In this document: positions 11,333 through 21,629 of the stretch, piece after piece
How positions within the stretch are numbered: the first letter of the stretch is position 1
Layout of the letters: the number at the start of each line of letters is the position of its first letter
Assembly (NCBI GenBank): GCA_963457665.1
Contig: OY735227.1
Span: forward strand, 43,932,742-43,996,741
DNA length: 64,000 nucleotides
From: Thysanoteuthis rhombus
Taxonomy: Eukaryota; Mollusca; Cephalopoda; Oegopsida; Thysanoteuthidae
Direction of reading: 5' to 3'
Made by a program: the position numbers and the translations under genes
The notes under the pieces: model-generated
Told to the model about the DNA's origin: nothing
Databases searched by the model: none
The model's input: the letters and a program-made list of their open reading frames with translations, nothing else

Positions 11333-11640
11333 TTATCTGAAACGATCGAAATTTTCAATATTGTTTATAGATTCGTGTTCTGAAGAAAAAATTAAGATCA
11401 ATTTTGATAATATGAAAGTATCAAAACATATCCAAAAAGGTCGACAACAGGTGTTACACTTATGATCACCAAGGAGGTAGTTATGGGAGAGTGGTTTGCC
11501 CAAATGTTCAATCACTTCTTCATCAACCATGCCAGCAACAAGACCTTTTTGATCAAGATACTTGGTGATGGGACAGAGTACAGGGGGTGCAGATTCATGG
11601 TTTTGCCAAGGGCATCAGAGATCGTAAGCTGCCACGCATT
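11333..11640 (-). pseudogene. Unrecognised coding-like remnant
   Basis: On the minus strand an open frame runs from a TGA near 11610 down to 11333. It includes PITKYLDQKGLVAGMVDEE, EVIEHLGKPLSHNYLLGD and a Cys/His cluster HKCNTCCRPFW. The composition looks more protein-like than the surrounding AT-rich frames, and this stretch is less AT-rich. I do not recognise the family. The frame has no good start, no splice-site support and an AT-rich end, so it could be a fragment of a mobile-element protein or chance. Confidence 0.25.
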
Positions 11641-11744
11641 GGATTCGATCTCGGATTGTTGGTCCCATGTTGCATGCCAATGGCCGTATCACTACGTCGG
11701 ATCTAGAAACAGAACAAATTTAGAAGAGGGACCTTGGTTTTAAA

Positions 11745-12960
11745 ATTAAAAACTGTGTCCCAGAACTGCCAAGAAGAAAGTTGGCAAATAGTTGAATTAT
11801 TCAAATAGAAGCCCAAAACGTTTGTATTGGGTTCAGAAAAAGAGAAAACAAAAGAGAAGAGTGTTGGCAGTGTTTTATCACCTAAATATTAAACTTGATC
11901 TCTGATTATTAATTGGCCTTGATATAACGTTTTATCCCTAAATTAAATCTGTTATCCGGTGTATTCACAGTGTGTTTGTAAAAACGATGGCTTTTATTCA
12001 AAATGGCCCCCATCCAAAGTGTTCTTCACACTAGCGCCATCTACCTAATGATAACCGGCCAATTTGTATCCAACAATCCTTTTCTCCTAGTGTGAAAAAA
12101 AAAAGATGAAAATAAGAATCCTGACTCTAGTTGAGTGCTGGAACTGTTTCAGGTCCAATACGATAAACGTCTTTGATCAATCTAGTTATGTGGTGATCCT
12201 CCAAGAGATCTGCTATCTGAGGACGGAAGAGAGATGCTGGCGTCGCACATACCACTTTCTGGGAGTCGGGGAGTCAAAGCATATATTTCTATGATGTGTG
12301 TGTGTGCATTAGGGTATATTCCGAATATATCTTAGTGGCAACCCTTTTACAGGAATGTCATTCCACCCGCCATTTGCACAGCATGCAAGTAAGACACACC
12401 AAATCATCTAAATCTTGACACAATGGAATGAGTTGCAGTGAATAATAATACAGTCTTAAAAGAGAGGAAACACCGCTTTATATCGTGGAAAAACAGCTTT
12501 ATAGAAATATCAGAATTTTCAACAAATATTCAAAAACACATTACATATTTATTGACTTTTTTGCAGCAAATGATAAAAATCAAATGCAATTCAGCATTTG
12601 TGACCTATTCGACTTGGAGAAAAAATTAGATTTGAAAAAATAGGTCAGACTCATCTTTAGTCCCCATGAAAAAAAACTCAGGTACATTTGAATTTATTCG
12701 AAGTCATTATATTCTACTACATTGGTTATCTTTTTTGATATTTTTAATTTTTTTAATGAACTACTGGAATGTTTCGATGAATATCTGAAAAACTAAAAAA
12801 GAGGAAAATCGTTGAAAAGTTATTGATGTCTAAAAAATATCTAAAAAGTGTTTTAAATTTATAAATCTCATTAAAAAATATCTGTCTGGTTGTGAATGAT
12901 AACAACATAACTCTTTACATTTAAAATCATAAAAATATCCACATCTGGATGTCTTTGTAA
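11745..12960. other. AT-rich sequence, no gene recognised
   Basis: Short frames only. A region at 11985-12060 with AAAATGGCCCCCATCC and CTAGCGCCATCTACC looks repeat-like, but no second copy was found in the window. Confidence 0.4.
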
Positions 12961-13010
12961 CGACAGAAAAGGCAGCTACGTTTGGGGGGGCAGTGTTGTG
13001 TTCGCTGTAG

Positions 13011-13217
13011 AGCCAGGTTTCTCATTCTTGGGTAAATTTACCCCCAGGGTAAATTGCTATCGTTATTTCAACTTGAAAATGATAATCAAAACAGTATTTT
13101 AAAGTGTCCCCTTTGTTTGTGGTGCAAAGGCAAATTATCGGACAAAACTGAGTGGGAGTATATGTAATTTCGATGTTATCAGAGGTAAACGGGATGTAAA
13201 GGTTGGGAACCCCTGCT
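13011..13217. mobile_element. Possible hAT-like non-autonomous element
   Basis: The left end AGCCAGGTTTCTCATTCTT and the right end GGTTGGGAACCCCTGCT (inverted: AGCAGGGGTTCCCAACC) are imperfect terminal inverted repeats of hAT style. A palindrome TTTACCCCCAGGGTAAA sits just inside the left end. No convincing 8-bp target duplication was found, so the boundaries are tentative. Confidence 0.4.
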
Positions 13218-13318
13218 GCAAAGGATCTGTCGGGGAAGCCTGGGGTCACACATGCAGTGCACATGGCCTGTCCATCTAAGCCGATGCTTGATGCTGTAGA
13301 GAGATTGCAAAGTTTGAT

Positions 13319-13449
13319 CAGAGGCGTAGCTCGAAATGGGGTAATTTTCAGTTAAAATGCAGTAATATCATGGGGGACCCCCTTCATTGAGGACTGGATG
13401 GGTAGATTTTCAAATATTAATTCACCCCCCTCTCTCATCTACGCTTCTG
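13319..13449. mobile_element. Short hAT-like MITE with target duplication
   Basis: The left end CAGAGGCGTAGCTCG and the right end inverted CAGAAGCGTAGATGA form terminal inverted repeats. Flanking 8-mers AGTTTGAT (13311-13318) and GATTTGAT (13450-13457) match at six of eight positions, consistent with a hAT target duplication. Only 131 bp long, with no coding capacity. The ends resemble those of the longer element at 29524-29933. Confidence 0.6.
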
Positions 13450-13539
13450 GATTTGATGTTCATGATTAATAAGAATTTGTGCTGTCTCGGTGGTCTGTAG
13501 TTCACATCCCTAAAGTAAGGTGATTTAAAATTATGTGGG

Positions 13540-13745
13540 TATATGATAAAGCACCCCAGACGGGTCTCCACCCCTTTGCCGGTTGGTTAGTGCGACGCTG
13601 GTCTGGCCGTAGTTGACTGGTCGCTGTATGTCTGCCTCAAGTCGCCCCTACCTCGCCCAGCTTGTGTCCAGATCTGAGGGGATGCAGCCGTCGACTAAAA
13701 GACTCTACGGCACGGGAATAAAGACCTCCAGAGGCGTCACAAGTT
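13540..13745. other. GC-richer island of unknown origin
   Basis: This stretch is clearly richer in G and C than its surroundings and contains GGGTCTCCACCCC, GACGCTGGTCTGGCC and GACTCTACGGCACGGG. No reading frame with a recognisable motif was found. It may be a fragment of an old mobile element or a short exon; neither can be shown. Confidence 0.3.
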
Positions 13746-14285
13746 GAAAAGGAACAATCGATACTTGGTGTAAATATACAACGATTTATGTCAGTATGAC
13801 AGGATGACTGGTCAAAATATGCGCTGATGCAGGTGGAATGACTATCAGTCTGTCTTTTGGGTTATCTACCTGATATCTATTGGTATGTCTGTTGGTATAG
13901 CTCCAACAAAGTTCTCGAGTCATAAGTATAAGTCGTTCGGGAATCAACTTGATGTCTCTTGGTATATCTTCTCAAAGATATAATTTTCTGGGAGTCAATT
14001 CGTGGTGACAAGTAACGTGGAGTTCTGTGCAGTCCCTGGTGGCTTCTTTACACCTTCAAAATAGCTGGCTTATATAATAGCCAGCTCCTCTTGTAGTTAG
14101 GGCCGATGGCTGAAGGGTTCATGATTGATTTCTTCCCTTCTCAGCGGGCAAGTATTGAAATCATGCGAGCTTGATAAATTTTCATTCCAAGCTCTTCAAA
14201 TTAGGGAATACATAATTTCCTCTTTGGAAATTTGTGATAGGCGGGGCCAGATCCCCTAGCAATCAATTTACTCAACCTTGAAACT
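13745..14285. other. No gene recognised
   Basis: Mixed-composition DNA with no shared repeat and no supported reading frame. Confidence 0.4.
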
Positions 14286-14288
14286 TGG

Positions 14289-14605
14289 GATATTTTCCGA
14301 ACGAAGGAGATTAATCAAACACCTATAATCTGTCCAGGCCTTGCTTGCCCAATACGTCAGTGCAAAAATATTTTCCCAACTCACGGATTTTTAAACCTCT
14401 CGAACAAGGGCGATTATTCATACTTCTGTATTCTGTCCAGGCCTCGCTCATCTGACCTTTCAGTGCAAAATTATTTTCCCAACTTGGGGATTTTTAAACG
14501 TCTCAAACAAAGGCGATCAATCATACATCTGGGTTTTTTTTTCTCGAAAACCCCAATAGATAAGCGTTCTGATTTGTAAGTACAATCAATCTCGCAAGGT
14601 TCAAA
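14289..14605 (+). repeat. About 100-bp tandem repeat, roughly 2.5 units
   Basis: Units begin near 14289, 14385 and 14489. They share GATTTTTAAAC.TCTC, a GGCGAT.AATCATAC block, CTGTCCAGGCCT and CAGTGCAAAA.TATTTTCCC. The last unit continues into AAAACCCCAATAGATAA and TCTGATTTGTAAGTACA. A second copy of the last part lies at 62925-63095, so this is an interspersed element with an internal minisatellite. Confidence 0.75.
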
Positions 14606-14963
14606 GGAAACTAATGTTCAGTTTCTTTTGTTCATTGAAGTACACCTTGATCATCTTCATGGCATGTAACCTTTTTGGAAAGCTCCAGGTCTATTTCTGG
14701 GGGTTTTAGAGCAAGAAAAACGAACGAAAGCTCAATTCATATGATAAAAGTTAGCGGTTAGTGGTTATCTTTGTTTTCGTTAAATTTTTATCGGTTTATC
14801 AGTTTAGTGTTTTCGTTAGCTGTGTCCACCAAAGGATGTTTTTATATATTTCAGAGTAGATTAAACTGGCTAGCATGTTTGTCTTTTCCGTGAACTGGTC
14901 GATTCAAATTTAATCCAATTTCGTGAAATTTATCACAAAAATCCACTTCTGGTCTTTTTCTCT

Positions 14964-15365
14964 TAAAAACAGTCAACCCAAACTGTCAAATAAGCTGCCA
15001 GCAGAGATTTATTTAGTTTCCAAGTCGGTCTGGTTGGCTGACCATGAATGTGTCGCGCGTATAGACTGGACCAATGGGGCTAGAGGCTGAAAACTTACAT
15101 TTACTCCTTACTATATCAGGAAAAAAACTTTTTCACCCCCCCCCCCTCGATTTTAAGTGGGGATTCAATTCACAACGTAACTTCGTGCTAAATTGGTTCT
15201 TAATTTTGTGTATAGCTGCCTTTTTCTTTTTAAATCAGGACTTTTTAATGATCCAACAAAAGGTGGGTGAAGTAACTTATTGATTGATCACCCTGTCTTC
15301 TAATTTCCAATTCCTGCCAAAAGATGGTCACATGACGAATCCTATTGTGTGACCAACCATACCTG
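14964..15365 (+). repeat. Family A repeat
   Basis: It shows AACAGTCAACCCAAACTGTC at the left, GGTCTGGTTGGCTG, CCAATGGGGCTAGAGG, GTGGGGATTCAATTCACAAC, CACATGACGAATCC and GACCAACCATACCTG at the right. The interior carries a C run and TAAAT..GTTC blocks typical of the family. Confidence 0.8.
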
Positions 15366-15499
15366 TTTCTCTTTTTAAAATTTTGACTTTGAAAATTTAT
15401 TTTAATTAAATTTTAAAAAATGGATACAATTGTACATCAAATTTTTTTTACCCCACGACACATCAAACAAATACATCAAAACTTTCATTCACACGGATG

Positions 15500-15605
15500 A
15501 TTACGTATATAGTGAACCTGGCTGTTAGTTTCGCAGACCATTACATTTATAGTGAGTTCGATCTTCAAAATTGTAGCTTTGTGTCAGACTAAATAGCTAT
15601 AAGAA
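15500..15605 (+). repeat. SINE-like fragment with B-box motif (copy 1 of 4)
   Basis: ACCATTACATTTATAGTGA is followed by GAGTTCGATCTTCA and TGTGTCAGACTA. The same order of blocks recurs near 18090, 18545 and 18775. GAGTTCGATCYTCAC fits an RNA polymerase III B box. A proximal A box is not clear. Confidence 0.5.
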
Positions 15606-16132
15606 CACAACAAATTCTGATAGAAACGGGGGTGGGATTTACCAAAAATCATGGCTGACTAAACCTCTTCCCCAGTTTGCTATAGACATTTTCTTCTCAG
15701 AGTATTGTATAATGCTACTGCAGTATACTGGGTCAATATTGGTCGGGTGTTAACAAGTCCGACGTAAGACAGAGTGTTAAAAAATTTGACATGAAGTTGC
15801 ATTTTCAATAGTACAATATAAAGTCAGTTTTTACTAGGTAACACACAGTCGATAGAGTTCAAAACTTTCAGACCTCCAAGAAATACTATCCACTTGCAGA
15901 GATTTGGAATAATTCTTCCTCTCGCCGTTTTACGCGGGTTATTTATAGCCGGTATCGTTACGAGATTTCATGGGCTGATCGAAACTGAGAGTATTGGGTG
16001 ATACCCACCACAAAGTAAATATTTCTGGCGTTAGAGAAGGAATATGGTGATTAGTCACCCAGTTCATGCAATTCATAATTTAAAATTTCAGTAATCAATC
16101 TATGTACTGTGCATTGGAAACTAGGAAAAAGA

Positions 16133-16427
16133 TACGGTGGACCCTCGCTCTGATTTCGGATTCACCAGACGAGGTTCGGTAAACGTGGTGAATTCGTTAA
16201 GCGTAATTAATTTTCTTCTTATTTACCGAATGAAGTTCGTTAAATGTAGCGAACAGAACAAGAGGCAACCGAACAGTTGTTTGGATTTACCAGATGATGT
16301 TCATTAAATGCTACGAACTACCGAACTTTCATTTCCTCTACTGAACGAGGGACAGCCATCGGATATAACGAACTTTCGGTTCTAACAACCACCCTGGATT
16401 AGTTTGATATAGCAAGGGTTTACTGTA
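16133..16427. mobile_element. Pogo/Tigger-like MITE
   Basis: The left end TACGGTGGACCCTCGCTCTGA and the right end inverted TACAGTAAACCCTTGCTATA form terminal inverted repeats of the pogo/Tigger type (CAGTNRACCCTCGCTAT), each bounded by TA as expected for Tc1/mariner-superfamily target duplication. The interior repeats GTTCGNTAAA-like motifs several times. There is no transposase frame. Confidence 0.7.
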
Positions 16428-16709
16428 TTATCAACAGTCGTCAGGAATTAACGCAAACTTTGCTGACAGACAAAATAAGGCGATACATATAAATAATTGT
16501 CCATTTATTGATACATGTATATACATGAGTGTGTGTGTATGTATATATATATAGTCAGTGTAGACGGTCTACAGATCGCAGTAGCGTGAAACTCGGAGTC
16601 AGCATGAAGCGTTAATTTCTGTAAATACACTGTCAGTGTTTACATAATTTTCATAATGTTATTAAAGATAAAGAAGTGTGTTGAATCCCTGATATCGGGC
16701 ACTCGTCCC

Positions 16710-17135
16710 TCATAAATAACTGGAGCAAAAATAATAACAGCACACACACACACATATATATATAGGCCGAGATGGTTCATCTGTATACAAAAACATATTT
16801 AGGGGATAAGCAATAGTAAAAAGGTTGAGAACTGGGATAATGTTATGAAAGATGAAGGAAACGGGGACGACTAAGTTTGTGCGAATACTTGTGTATCCGT
16901 ATGCATTTCTGTATATGTTTTGTTTAGTTTGCTTTTCGTGCTGCTTTGGGAGGTTATGATAGCACCAACGGTGATTGAAAGATAATTCATGGGTGAGGCG
17001 ATGAGAATCCTTTGATAAAAGGGTGTGCGTAAAACTAGCGATGACAAATACGCTGATAGTAATTACGATAATGAAGTTGATGAGGGTAGCTATCTTCATG
17101 AGGGTCCCTGTCATGGTCCTTGTTGAAAGTGGCAC
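16710..17135 (-). CDS. Unrecognised open frame with N-terminal hydrophobic segment
   Basis: A 141-codon frame on the minus strand. The second ATG, at residue 8 (about 17114), lies in a good initiation context (ACCATGA) and is followed by a hydrophobic stretch, about residues 15-34 (ATLINFIIVITISVFVIASF), which could be a signal anchor. A basic, His/Lys/Gln-rich middle and a second apolar stretch follow. The last part runs into a (TA)(CA) microsatellite (16741-16765), giving IYICVCVC, so the true end is not here. The first half uses many C-ending codons, unlike most frames in the window. It may be a first exon of a type II membrane protein, or chance. No homologue is recognised and no splice donor was assigned. 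Confidence 0.25.
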   Translation of the reverse strand: MPLSTRTMTGTLMKIATLINFIIVITISVFVIASFTHTLLSKDSHRLTHELSFNHRWCYHNLPKQHEKQTKQNIYRNAYGYTSIRTNLVVPVSFIFHNIIPVLNLFTIAYPLNMFLYTDEPSRPIYICVCVCCYYFCSSYL

Positions 17136-17275
17136 GAATTGAGAGGTATAATGAGTTGAATTGGTCTTACAAGTTGCGATTAAGAATAAAAACCTTCAGC
17201 TCAAAGTCATAAAACGTACCGGATGGGCTACAAGTCCTAGGGCAATAGTTTTTGTTCCAAATCTGATTCGTATTA

Positions 17276-17570
17276 CAGGTCTCGTTAGTCTGTCAATAGA
17301 AACCGTTACGTGACCGGTGTTCTTTAGTAATATGCAGTGTTGGGGGGGGGGGTCAATCAAAAATTTGCCAAAGAGGGTGATCAATGGACAAATCACTTCC
17401 ATTGCCTTTCGTTGGACACTAAAAAGTCTGAATTGTCGTAAAGCAATCGCCACCGCAGCCGGGCACAAACTAGGGACTAATTTAGCATGAATTTTAAATT
17501 GAACCCCCACCAAGTACCAATTTTGAAGAGGAATTTTGAAAAAAAAATAAAACATGTTTTTTTCTAGACA
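17276..17570 (-). repeat. Family A repeat, left part (interrupted)
   Basis: It begins at CAGGTCTCGTTAGTCTGTC, then AATAGAAACCGTTACGTGACC, a G run, GCACAAACTAGGGACTAATT, and an A-rich run up to TTTTCTAGACAT. At this last block the similarity stops and a LINE fragment begins. The rest of the same copy resumes at about 17890. Confidence 0.85.
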
Positions 17571-17889
17571 TCATCATCATCATCATCATCATCAGTCTCT
17601 TGACGTCCGTCGTTGGACATAAACCTTCCCCAGGATTTGCCTCTATCATGAAGCCAGCACTTTTCTAGTTCGTCTCTCCATCTAATATTCTGCCGGCCTC
17701 GGTTGCGCATGTGATCTCAGGGGATCCATGTCGTGGATCGTGATGTCCATCGGTTGTCCGCCATTCTTGCAACATGGCCAACCCACCGCCATTTAATGGA
17801 TTCTATGATGTCCCTAACTCTCGTCTTTTCTCGTGTGTACTGTGCTGTCTTGTGGTCTCTCCATGTGAGGCCCAGTATAATTCTTTCAA
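17571..17889 (-). pseudogene. LINE reverse transcriptase C-terminal remnant inserted in family A
   Basis: On the minus strand the frame reads blocks typical of the C-terminal region of insect/mollusc endonuclease-reverse transcriptase elements: GLTWRDHKTAQYTREKTRVR, DIIESIKWRWVGHVARM, a DNRWTSRSTTW block and NIRWRDEL. A stop replaces an Arg-like position after TTWIP. Further on the frame shifts. On the plus strand the element begins with a (CAT)n run (17571-17594), its 3' tail seen inverted. It is 5'-truncated. It lies exactly between two parts of one family-A copy, so it inserted after that copy. Related ends occur at 28535-28795 and 52590-53010. Confidence 0.85.
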
Positions 17890-18032
17890 GAAATAAATGT
17901 CAGAATTTTCAGCCCTCTCGCTCCATTGTTGCGTCATACATACATAGCCAGCCAGCCAGCTGAAACAACTTCAAAACTGAAGAAACCTATGTTGACAGTT
18001 TTGATCATAGATTTGGTTGCCAGTTTCTAGTA
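17890..18032 (-). repeat. Family A repeat, right part (after LINE insertion)
   Basis: It resumes with AATAAATGTCAGAATTTTCAG, CCCTCTCGCTCCATTG, GCCAGCCAGCCAGCTG, AACTTCAAAACTGAAGAAAC, TGTTGACAGTTTTG and TTGCCAGTTTCTAG, which is the family-A right end. Confidence 0.85.
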
Positions 18033-18074
18033 AATGATATTTGTGTCTTTACAACTGAAGGGAGATCCATAACT

Positions 18075-18160
18075 AAATGTCTGGGTACCTCATCATTTAC
18101 AGTGGACTCGATCTTCTCGAAGGGCTCTGCTCTCATAGCCCTATGGTAGACTAAACAAAG
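18075..18160 (+). repeat. SINE-like fragment (copy 2 of 4)
   Basis: TCATTTACAGTGGACTCGATC then TATGGTAGACTAAA match the blocks at 15540-15600. It lies just after the split family-A copy. Confidence 0.45.
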
Positions 18161-18519
18161 TTTCGTAATTATCCATTGCTATATTAGTTTTCTTTTTCAA
18201 TTAAATCAGAAGCAATTCTCGAACGTTCAGTTTATTGCTTAATTTCCTCCAAGAAAACTGAAATATAAGAGTAAATTTGAATAAAAAAACAGTTTAATCT
18301 TTTTAAACTTTAAGTTTTAGCTACAGTACAATAATATTTTTCAAGTAAAGTTGAATTCTGAGGCATTTTTAAAGTTTCGCCTTTGAAGGATGACAAATAA
18401 CCAACATTCTTCCTAACATCAAATGGCCAGTCGCCAAAATGGGTTTGGTACCCAAACGCCCACGCCAGAACGCCCGCGCCAAACAGTCCCAAACCCTTGC
18501 GTGAAGAGATGTTAATAAG

Positions 18520-18850
18520 TAAGATAGGCCATTGCCTTTAATAGTGATTCGATCTTCACGGGATACCCTGTTTTATGGCCCCATGCCAGACTAGAATAGT
18601 AAATCGTTATATATCTGTATCCATTTGTGCGTTGTTGTAAGCATCAGGTAAGTGGTCTTACCCTTTTCCACCTGCATACACACTGCTTAACTGGTGTCTT
18701 TCCTGGTCTTGAGTAATGGTTAACTGGCTGCTCTCGTTTCGATAGTTCATTCTTTTTTTATAATTTTTGTAGTGAGTTCGATCCTCACGGGATATCTTGC
18801 TTTTATGGGAGCATCAAGTAAGTGGTCTCTTCCGTTCACCTCTTTTTTTC
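18520..18850 (+). repeat. SINE-like fragments (copies 3 and 4)
   Basis: Copy 3 (about 18527-18600) has ATTGCCTTTAATAGTGATTC, GATCTTCACGGGATA, and CCATGCCAGACTA. Copy 4 (about 18770-18835) has GTAGTGAGTTCGATCCTCAC, GGGATATC and GCATCAAGTAAGTGGTC. GCATCAGGTAAGTGGTC also occurs at about 18640, so a local duplication of the downstream part is likely. The B-box-like motif GTTCGATCCTCAC supports a polymerase III origin. Confidence 0.5.
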
Positions 18851-18909
18851 CACACACAAACTGTTTGGTAACCAGATGTTACGATTAGTATCGAAATTGA
18901 TATAGGTTG

Positions 18910-19290
18910 TTAGTTATTGCCAAGGTGAGATCTGGGGTGAAGAGAAGTTAGGCGTGTCCGGGACGGGCTTGGAGTTGTCAGAGGTGAGGTTACGAAGAGG
19001 AGCAAGGGAAATTGACGTGTAGGTTAGGGTTGGGAAAGGATGTGGAAGAGAAAAAGGATGCTGGGTGGGGTAGTTTGGGGGATAAGTTCTTCGCAAATCA
19101 GTCAAGTCAAGGGTTGAGGTTTTTGTTGTCCTTGTTGGATCTTGTGTTTCATTTATGGGATATGTTTTCGTGATGGGAAGAGAGAGATAGACAGACAGAT
19201 GGAGATAGACAGATAGACTGACTGACAGATGAAAGGGTAGAGAAAAAAAGATGCAGAGAAGGAGAGAAAATAAGGATAGAGAGACAGAGA
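18910..19290. repeat. Purine-rich low-complexity tract
   Basis: G/A-rich on the plus strand, with GACAGA / GATAGA units at 19180-19290. Its complement gives a 155-codon Ser/Leu/Thr/Pro-rich frame, which is a composition artefact. Confidence 0.7.
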
Positions 19291-19554
19291 GTGAGACTGA
19301 CTGACTCAATGGTAATACAGTCCATACTCGTTGTGTGTTAGCCAATCTCCTGTAATGGTTGAAATGCCACATAAATACCATTAGGAAGGCATGAATCCAT
19401 CTATTCTCTTCCCCAGCTATAGTTAAAATAGCAAGACAGACTTGGCTCTCTAGCTTTGGGAGGCAACCAGTCTAGGAGAAAGACAATTTTGAATTCAAAA
19501 CCTGCTCATCAGATAAAAGTGGTATTGTGTGAGCTTAATTAGCCATTACCTACC

Positions 19555-19635
19555 CTGAACCAACATGGCCAAACAATCGTCATGGAAGGAGTTGGGAAAG
19601 GCCTTTGTCCAGCAGAGGACCAGAAATGACTGATG
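19555..19635 (+). pseudogene. LINE reverse transcriptase extreme C-terminus
   Basis: The plus strand reads SSWKELGKAFVQQRT followed closely by a stop. This matches the terminal motif (W..LG.AFVQQWT) of the endonuclease-reverse transcriptase LINE group. Only the last part remains; upstream sequence is not recognisable. A similar C-terminus ends the longer remnant at 21925-22445. Confidence 0.65.
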
Positions 19636-19639
19636 TTGC

Positions 19640-20080
19640 GGCCGCTGCTGCTCTGAAACGTTACAAGTTTTAGTGAAAAAAATTCTTTTTTTTCCTTTTT
19701 AGTATTCATTCAAATCAATTCTGATGAAAAAAATGAATTGAAAGTGTTATTTTGGTAACTGTTAATATTTTTCATACTTGACACTGAGATTTGCTCCAAA
19801 ACTTTTCAGATATGTATGGGTTTCGACTTGTCGAAACTTTTCTCACACTTGGGTCACATAGGTTGACCCAAAAATTTTGACCAAAAGATTAGGTCTTGAA
19901 ACCTCGACCTATACACGATTAAGCATGACAGAAGATTCTTTGTGAAGGTTAGTTGAATTGAGAGAAATGGAAAAACATCACATTGAGCGGGGGATGTTAA
20001 AAGCTGGGTTAAGTTTGGCACAAGGCTACAATATTAGTGACTGTAACTGACAGTTGACCATTGCTCTACCACAGGCGTCC
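19640..20080. other. No gene recognised
   Basis: AT-rich sequence without shared repeats or supported frames. Confidence 0.4.
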
Positions 20081-20084
20081 ATAT

Positions 20085-20300
20085 TTTGTATCAAAGAGAC
20101 TGAGAGAGGGATGGAGAAAGCAGAAAGATGAGGGAGTATAAAATGATGGGAGAGAGGGTAAAGAACGTTGGGAGAGGGGGGAAGAGTCGGTAGAAAGGAG
20201 GAAGAGAGGGTGAGGGAATAGCAGGATGGAGATAGAGAGAAGGTGCAGAAGGATGAGATACGAATAGGAAAGTGTGAGAGATAAAGAGAGAAAGTTATTG
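20085..20300. repeat. Purine-rich low-complexity tract
   Basis: Repeated GAGAG / GGAGAA units on the plus strand. It generates Ser/Leu-rich frames on the minus strand (127 and 82 codons) that are not genes. Confidence 0.75.
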
Positions 20301-20524
20301 ACAAAGAGAAACATCTTCCAGGGGATCGTCTTTGATTTAAATCAGAGATGCACAAGGGAGTGGTCATTATCTGAATGAGGTCTTTCCCGAACGAGTTGCG
20401 CACTAACATTTCGCTCGGTCAATATTCATGGGAATTTTACAAGTGTATTATCCAACTGATCACAGGTGGCCACAGATATTGGGAAAAAAAGGCATTAACA
20501 AGATTCATGCTTGATCGTTTAGAT

Positions 20525-20898
20525 TAGTGATGTCCAGTCGGGGTCGAGGGACCCCCCGCCAAGAGGAGAATCCCAGTAGTATATGGAGGTAATAAGGCTA
20601 ATAAGTAAAGAATAAAAGCCGTCGTGTAGGTCTTCGGCTTAAGGATAGTTGGTTGTGTGATGCAAGATGGAGTATAATTGTGCGACCAAAGATCTGAATA
20701 TTCCTTTGCAGTGTCGTTTATCAAAATTATTTTGAATATAGTTGTATGTATAAAGAGTTATAATAAAGCTGTCTAATCATACGCAGAAAAGAATAATTAT
20801 TTGAAATTATTCTTTATTTGAACATACTTGAATGGAAGGTAGAAACTAGTAACCTTATTGACAAAAGATGAGAATGACCTTGGAGAGGTTGGGAACTA
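20525..20898. mobile_element. Possible hAT-like non-autonomous element
   Basis: The left part TAGTGATGTCCAGTCGGGGTC with GAGGGACCCCCCGCC and the right part GAGAGGTTGGGAACTATT (inverted: AATAGTTCCCAACCTCTC) have the look of hAT termini. A small inverted repeat (GAATAATTATTTGAAATTATT) lies at 20790-20812. The boundaries and target duplication are not established. Confidence 0.45.
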
Positions 20899-21054
20899 TT
20901 CGTTTTGACCAAACTTTTTCGGACTATGTCCACATTTTAGAGAATATATTTCATCAGCACTCTACATTATATAACCAAAATTATATTTATGCAAAAGCAT
21001 ATAAGAGAACTTGATTAATTAATATAAGAATAATTAGACGTATGACTTTATGTG

Positions 21055-21185
21055 TGGGAGGTATCGTCTTCCAACGCTCCCCTCGCCTTCCAGCGCCCTA
21101 CACATGTGTTTTAACGCGCCCCCACACCCATGTGTCTTCCAGCATCCCCATGGGGGTAGTAGCGCCCACTTAGAGAATAACTAGT
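21055..21185 (-). mobile_element. hAT-like terminal fragment
   Basis: Read on the minus strand it starts TTCTCTAAGTGGGCGCTAC, then CCCCCATGGGGATGCTGG, and continues with alternating G-rich and CGC blocks. This pattern (TTCTCAAAGTGGGCGNTAC.CCCC) is typical of one end of hAT elements. The opposite end was not found. Confidence 0.55.
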
Positions 21186-21519
21186 TTGGACTTACACTGA
21201 GTACCAATAAACCATGGCGTAATTACGTCTTTTAAATGATAAGATTATTTACATTTGAATAACTGAATATTATCAAACAAATACCGAAGCATTTCAAGGC
21301 GTTTCGTCAAGATATCTTGCAACGGGGAAGAGTGCAGATAAATGTGGATCCATGCCTTTCTCAATGGCATTGGTTTTAAGTGAACTTCAAGTTTGGTTTG
21401 CTTTTTTCGTTTTTTATGCTAGTAACTATTGCACCAGCCCACGCCTCCGACAAGTACACTCCTAAGACTGTTGTGCACCCAGAAGGCCGCTTAGGATGCC
21501 CGAATGGCCTCTTCACGCA

Positions 21520-21566
21520 CACATACACACACACATGTACACACGCATACACACACTCATATAATG

Positions 21567-21622
<56 letters not shown>
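21520..21622. repeat. (CA)n and (TA)n compound microsatellite
   Basis: CACACA-type units (about 21515-21560) are followed by about 50 bp of TA repeat. Confidence 0.9.
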
Positions 21623-21623
<1 letters not shown>

Positions 21624-21629
21624 AGAATG

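Noticed and set aside
14289-14605. CRISPR-like array
   Set aside because: Units of about 100 bp are adjacent and diverged with no unique spacers, and the DNA is eukaryotic.
18914-19381. 155-codon Ser/Leu/Pro-rich frame on the minus strand
   Set aside because: Translation of a purine-rich low-complexity tract with no conserved motif.
20026-20409. 127-codon Ser/Leu-rich frame on the minus strand
   Set aside because: Same cause: GA-rich low complexity.
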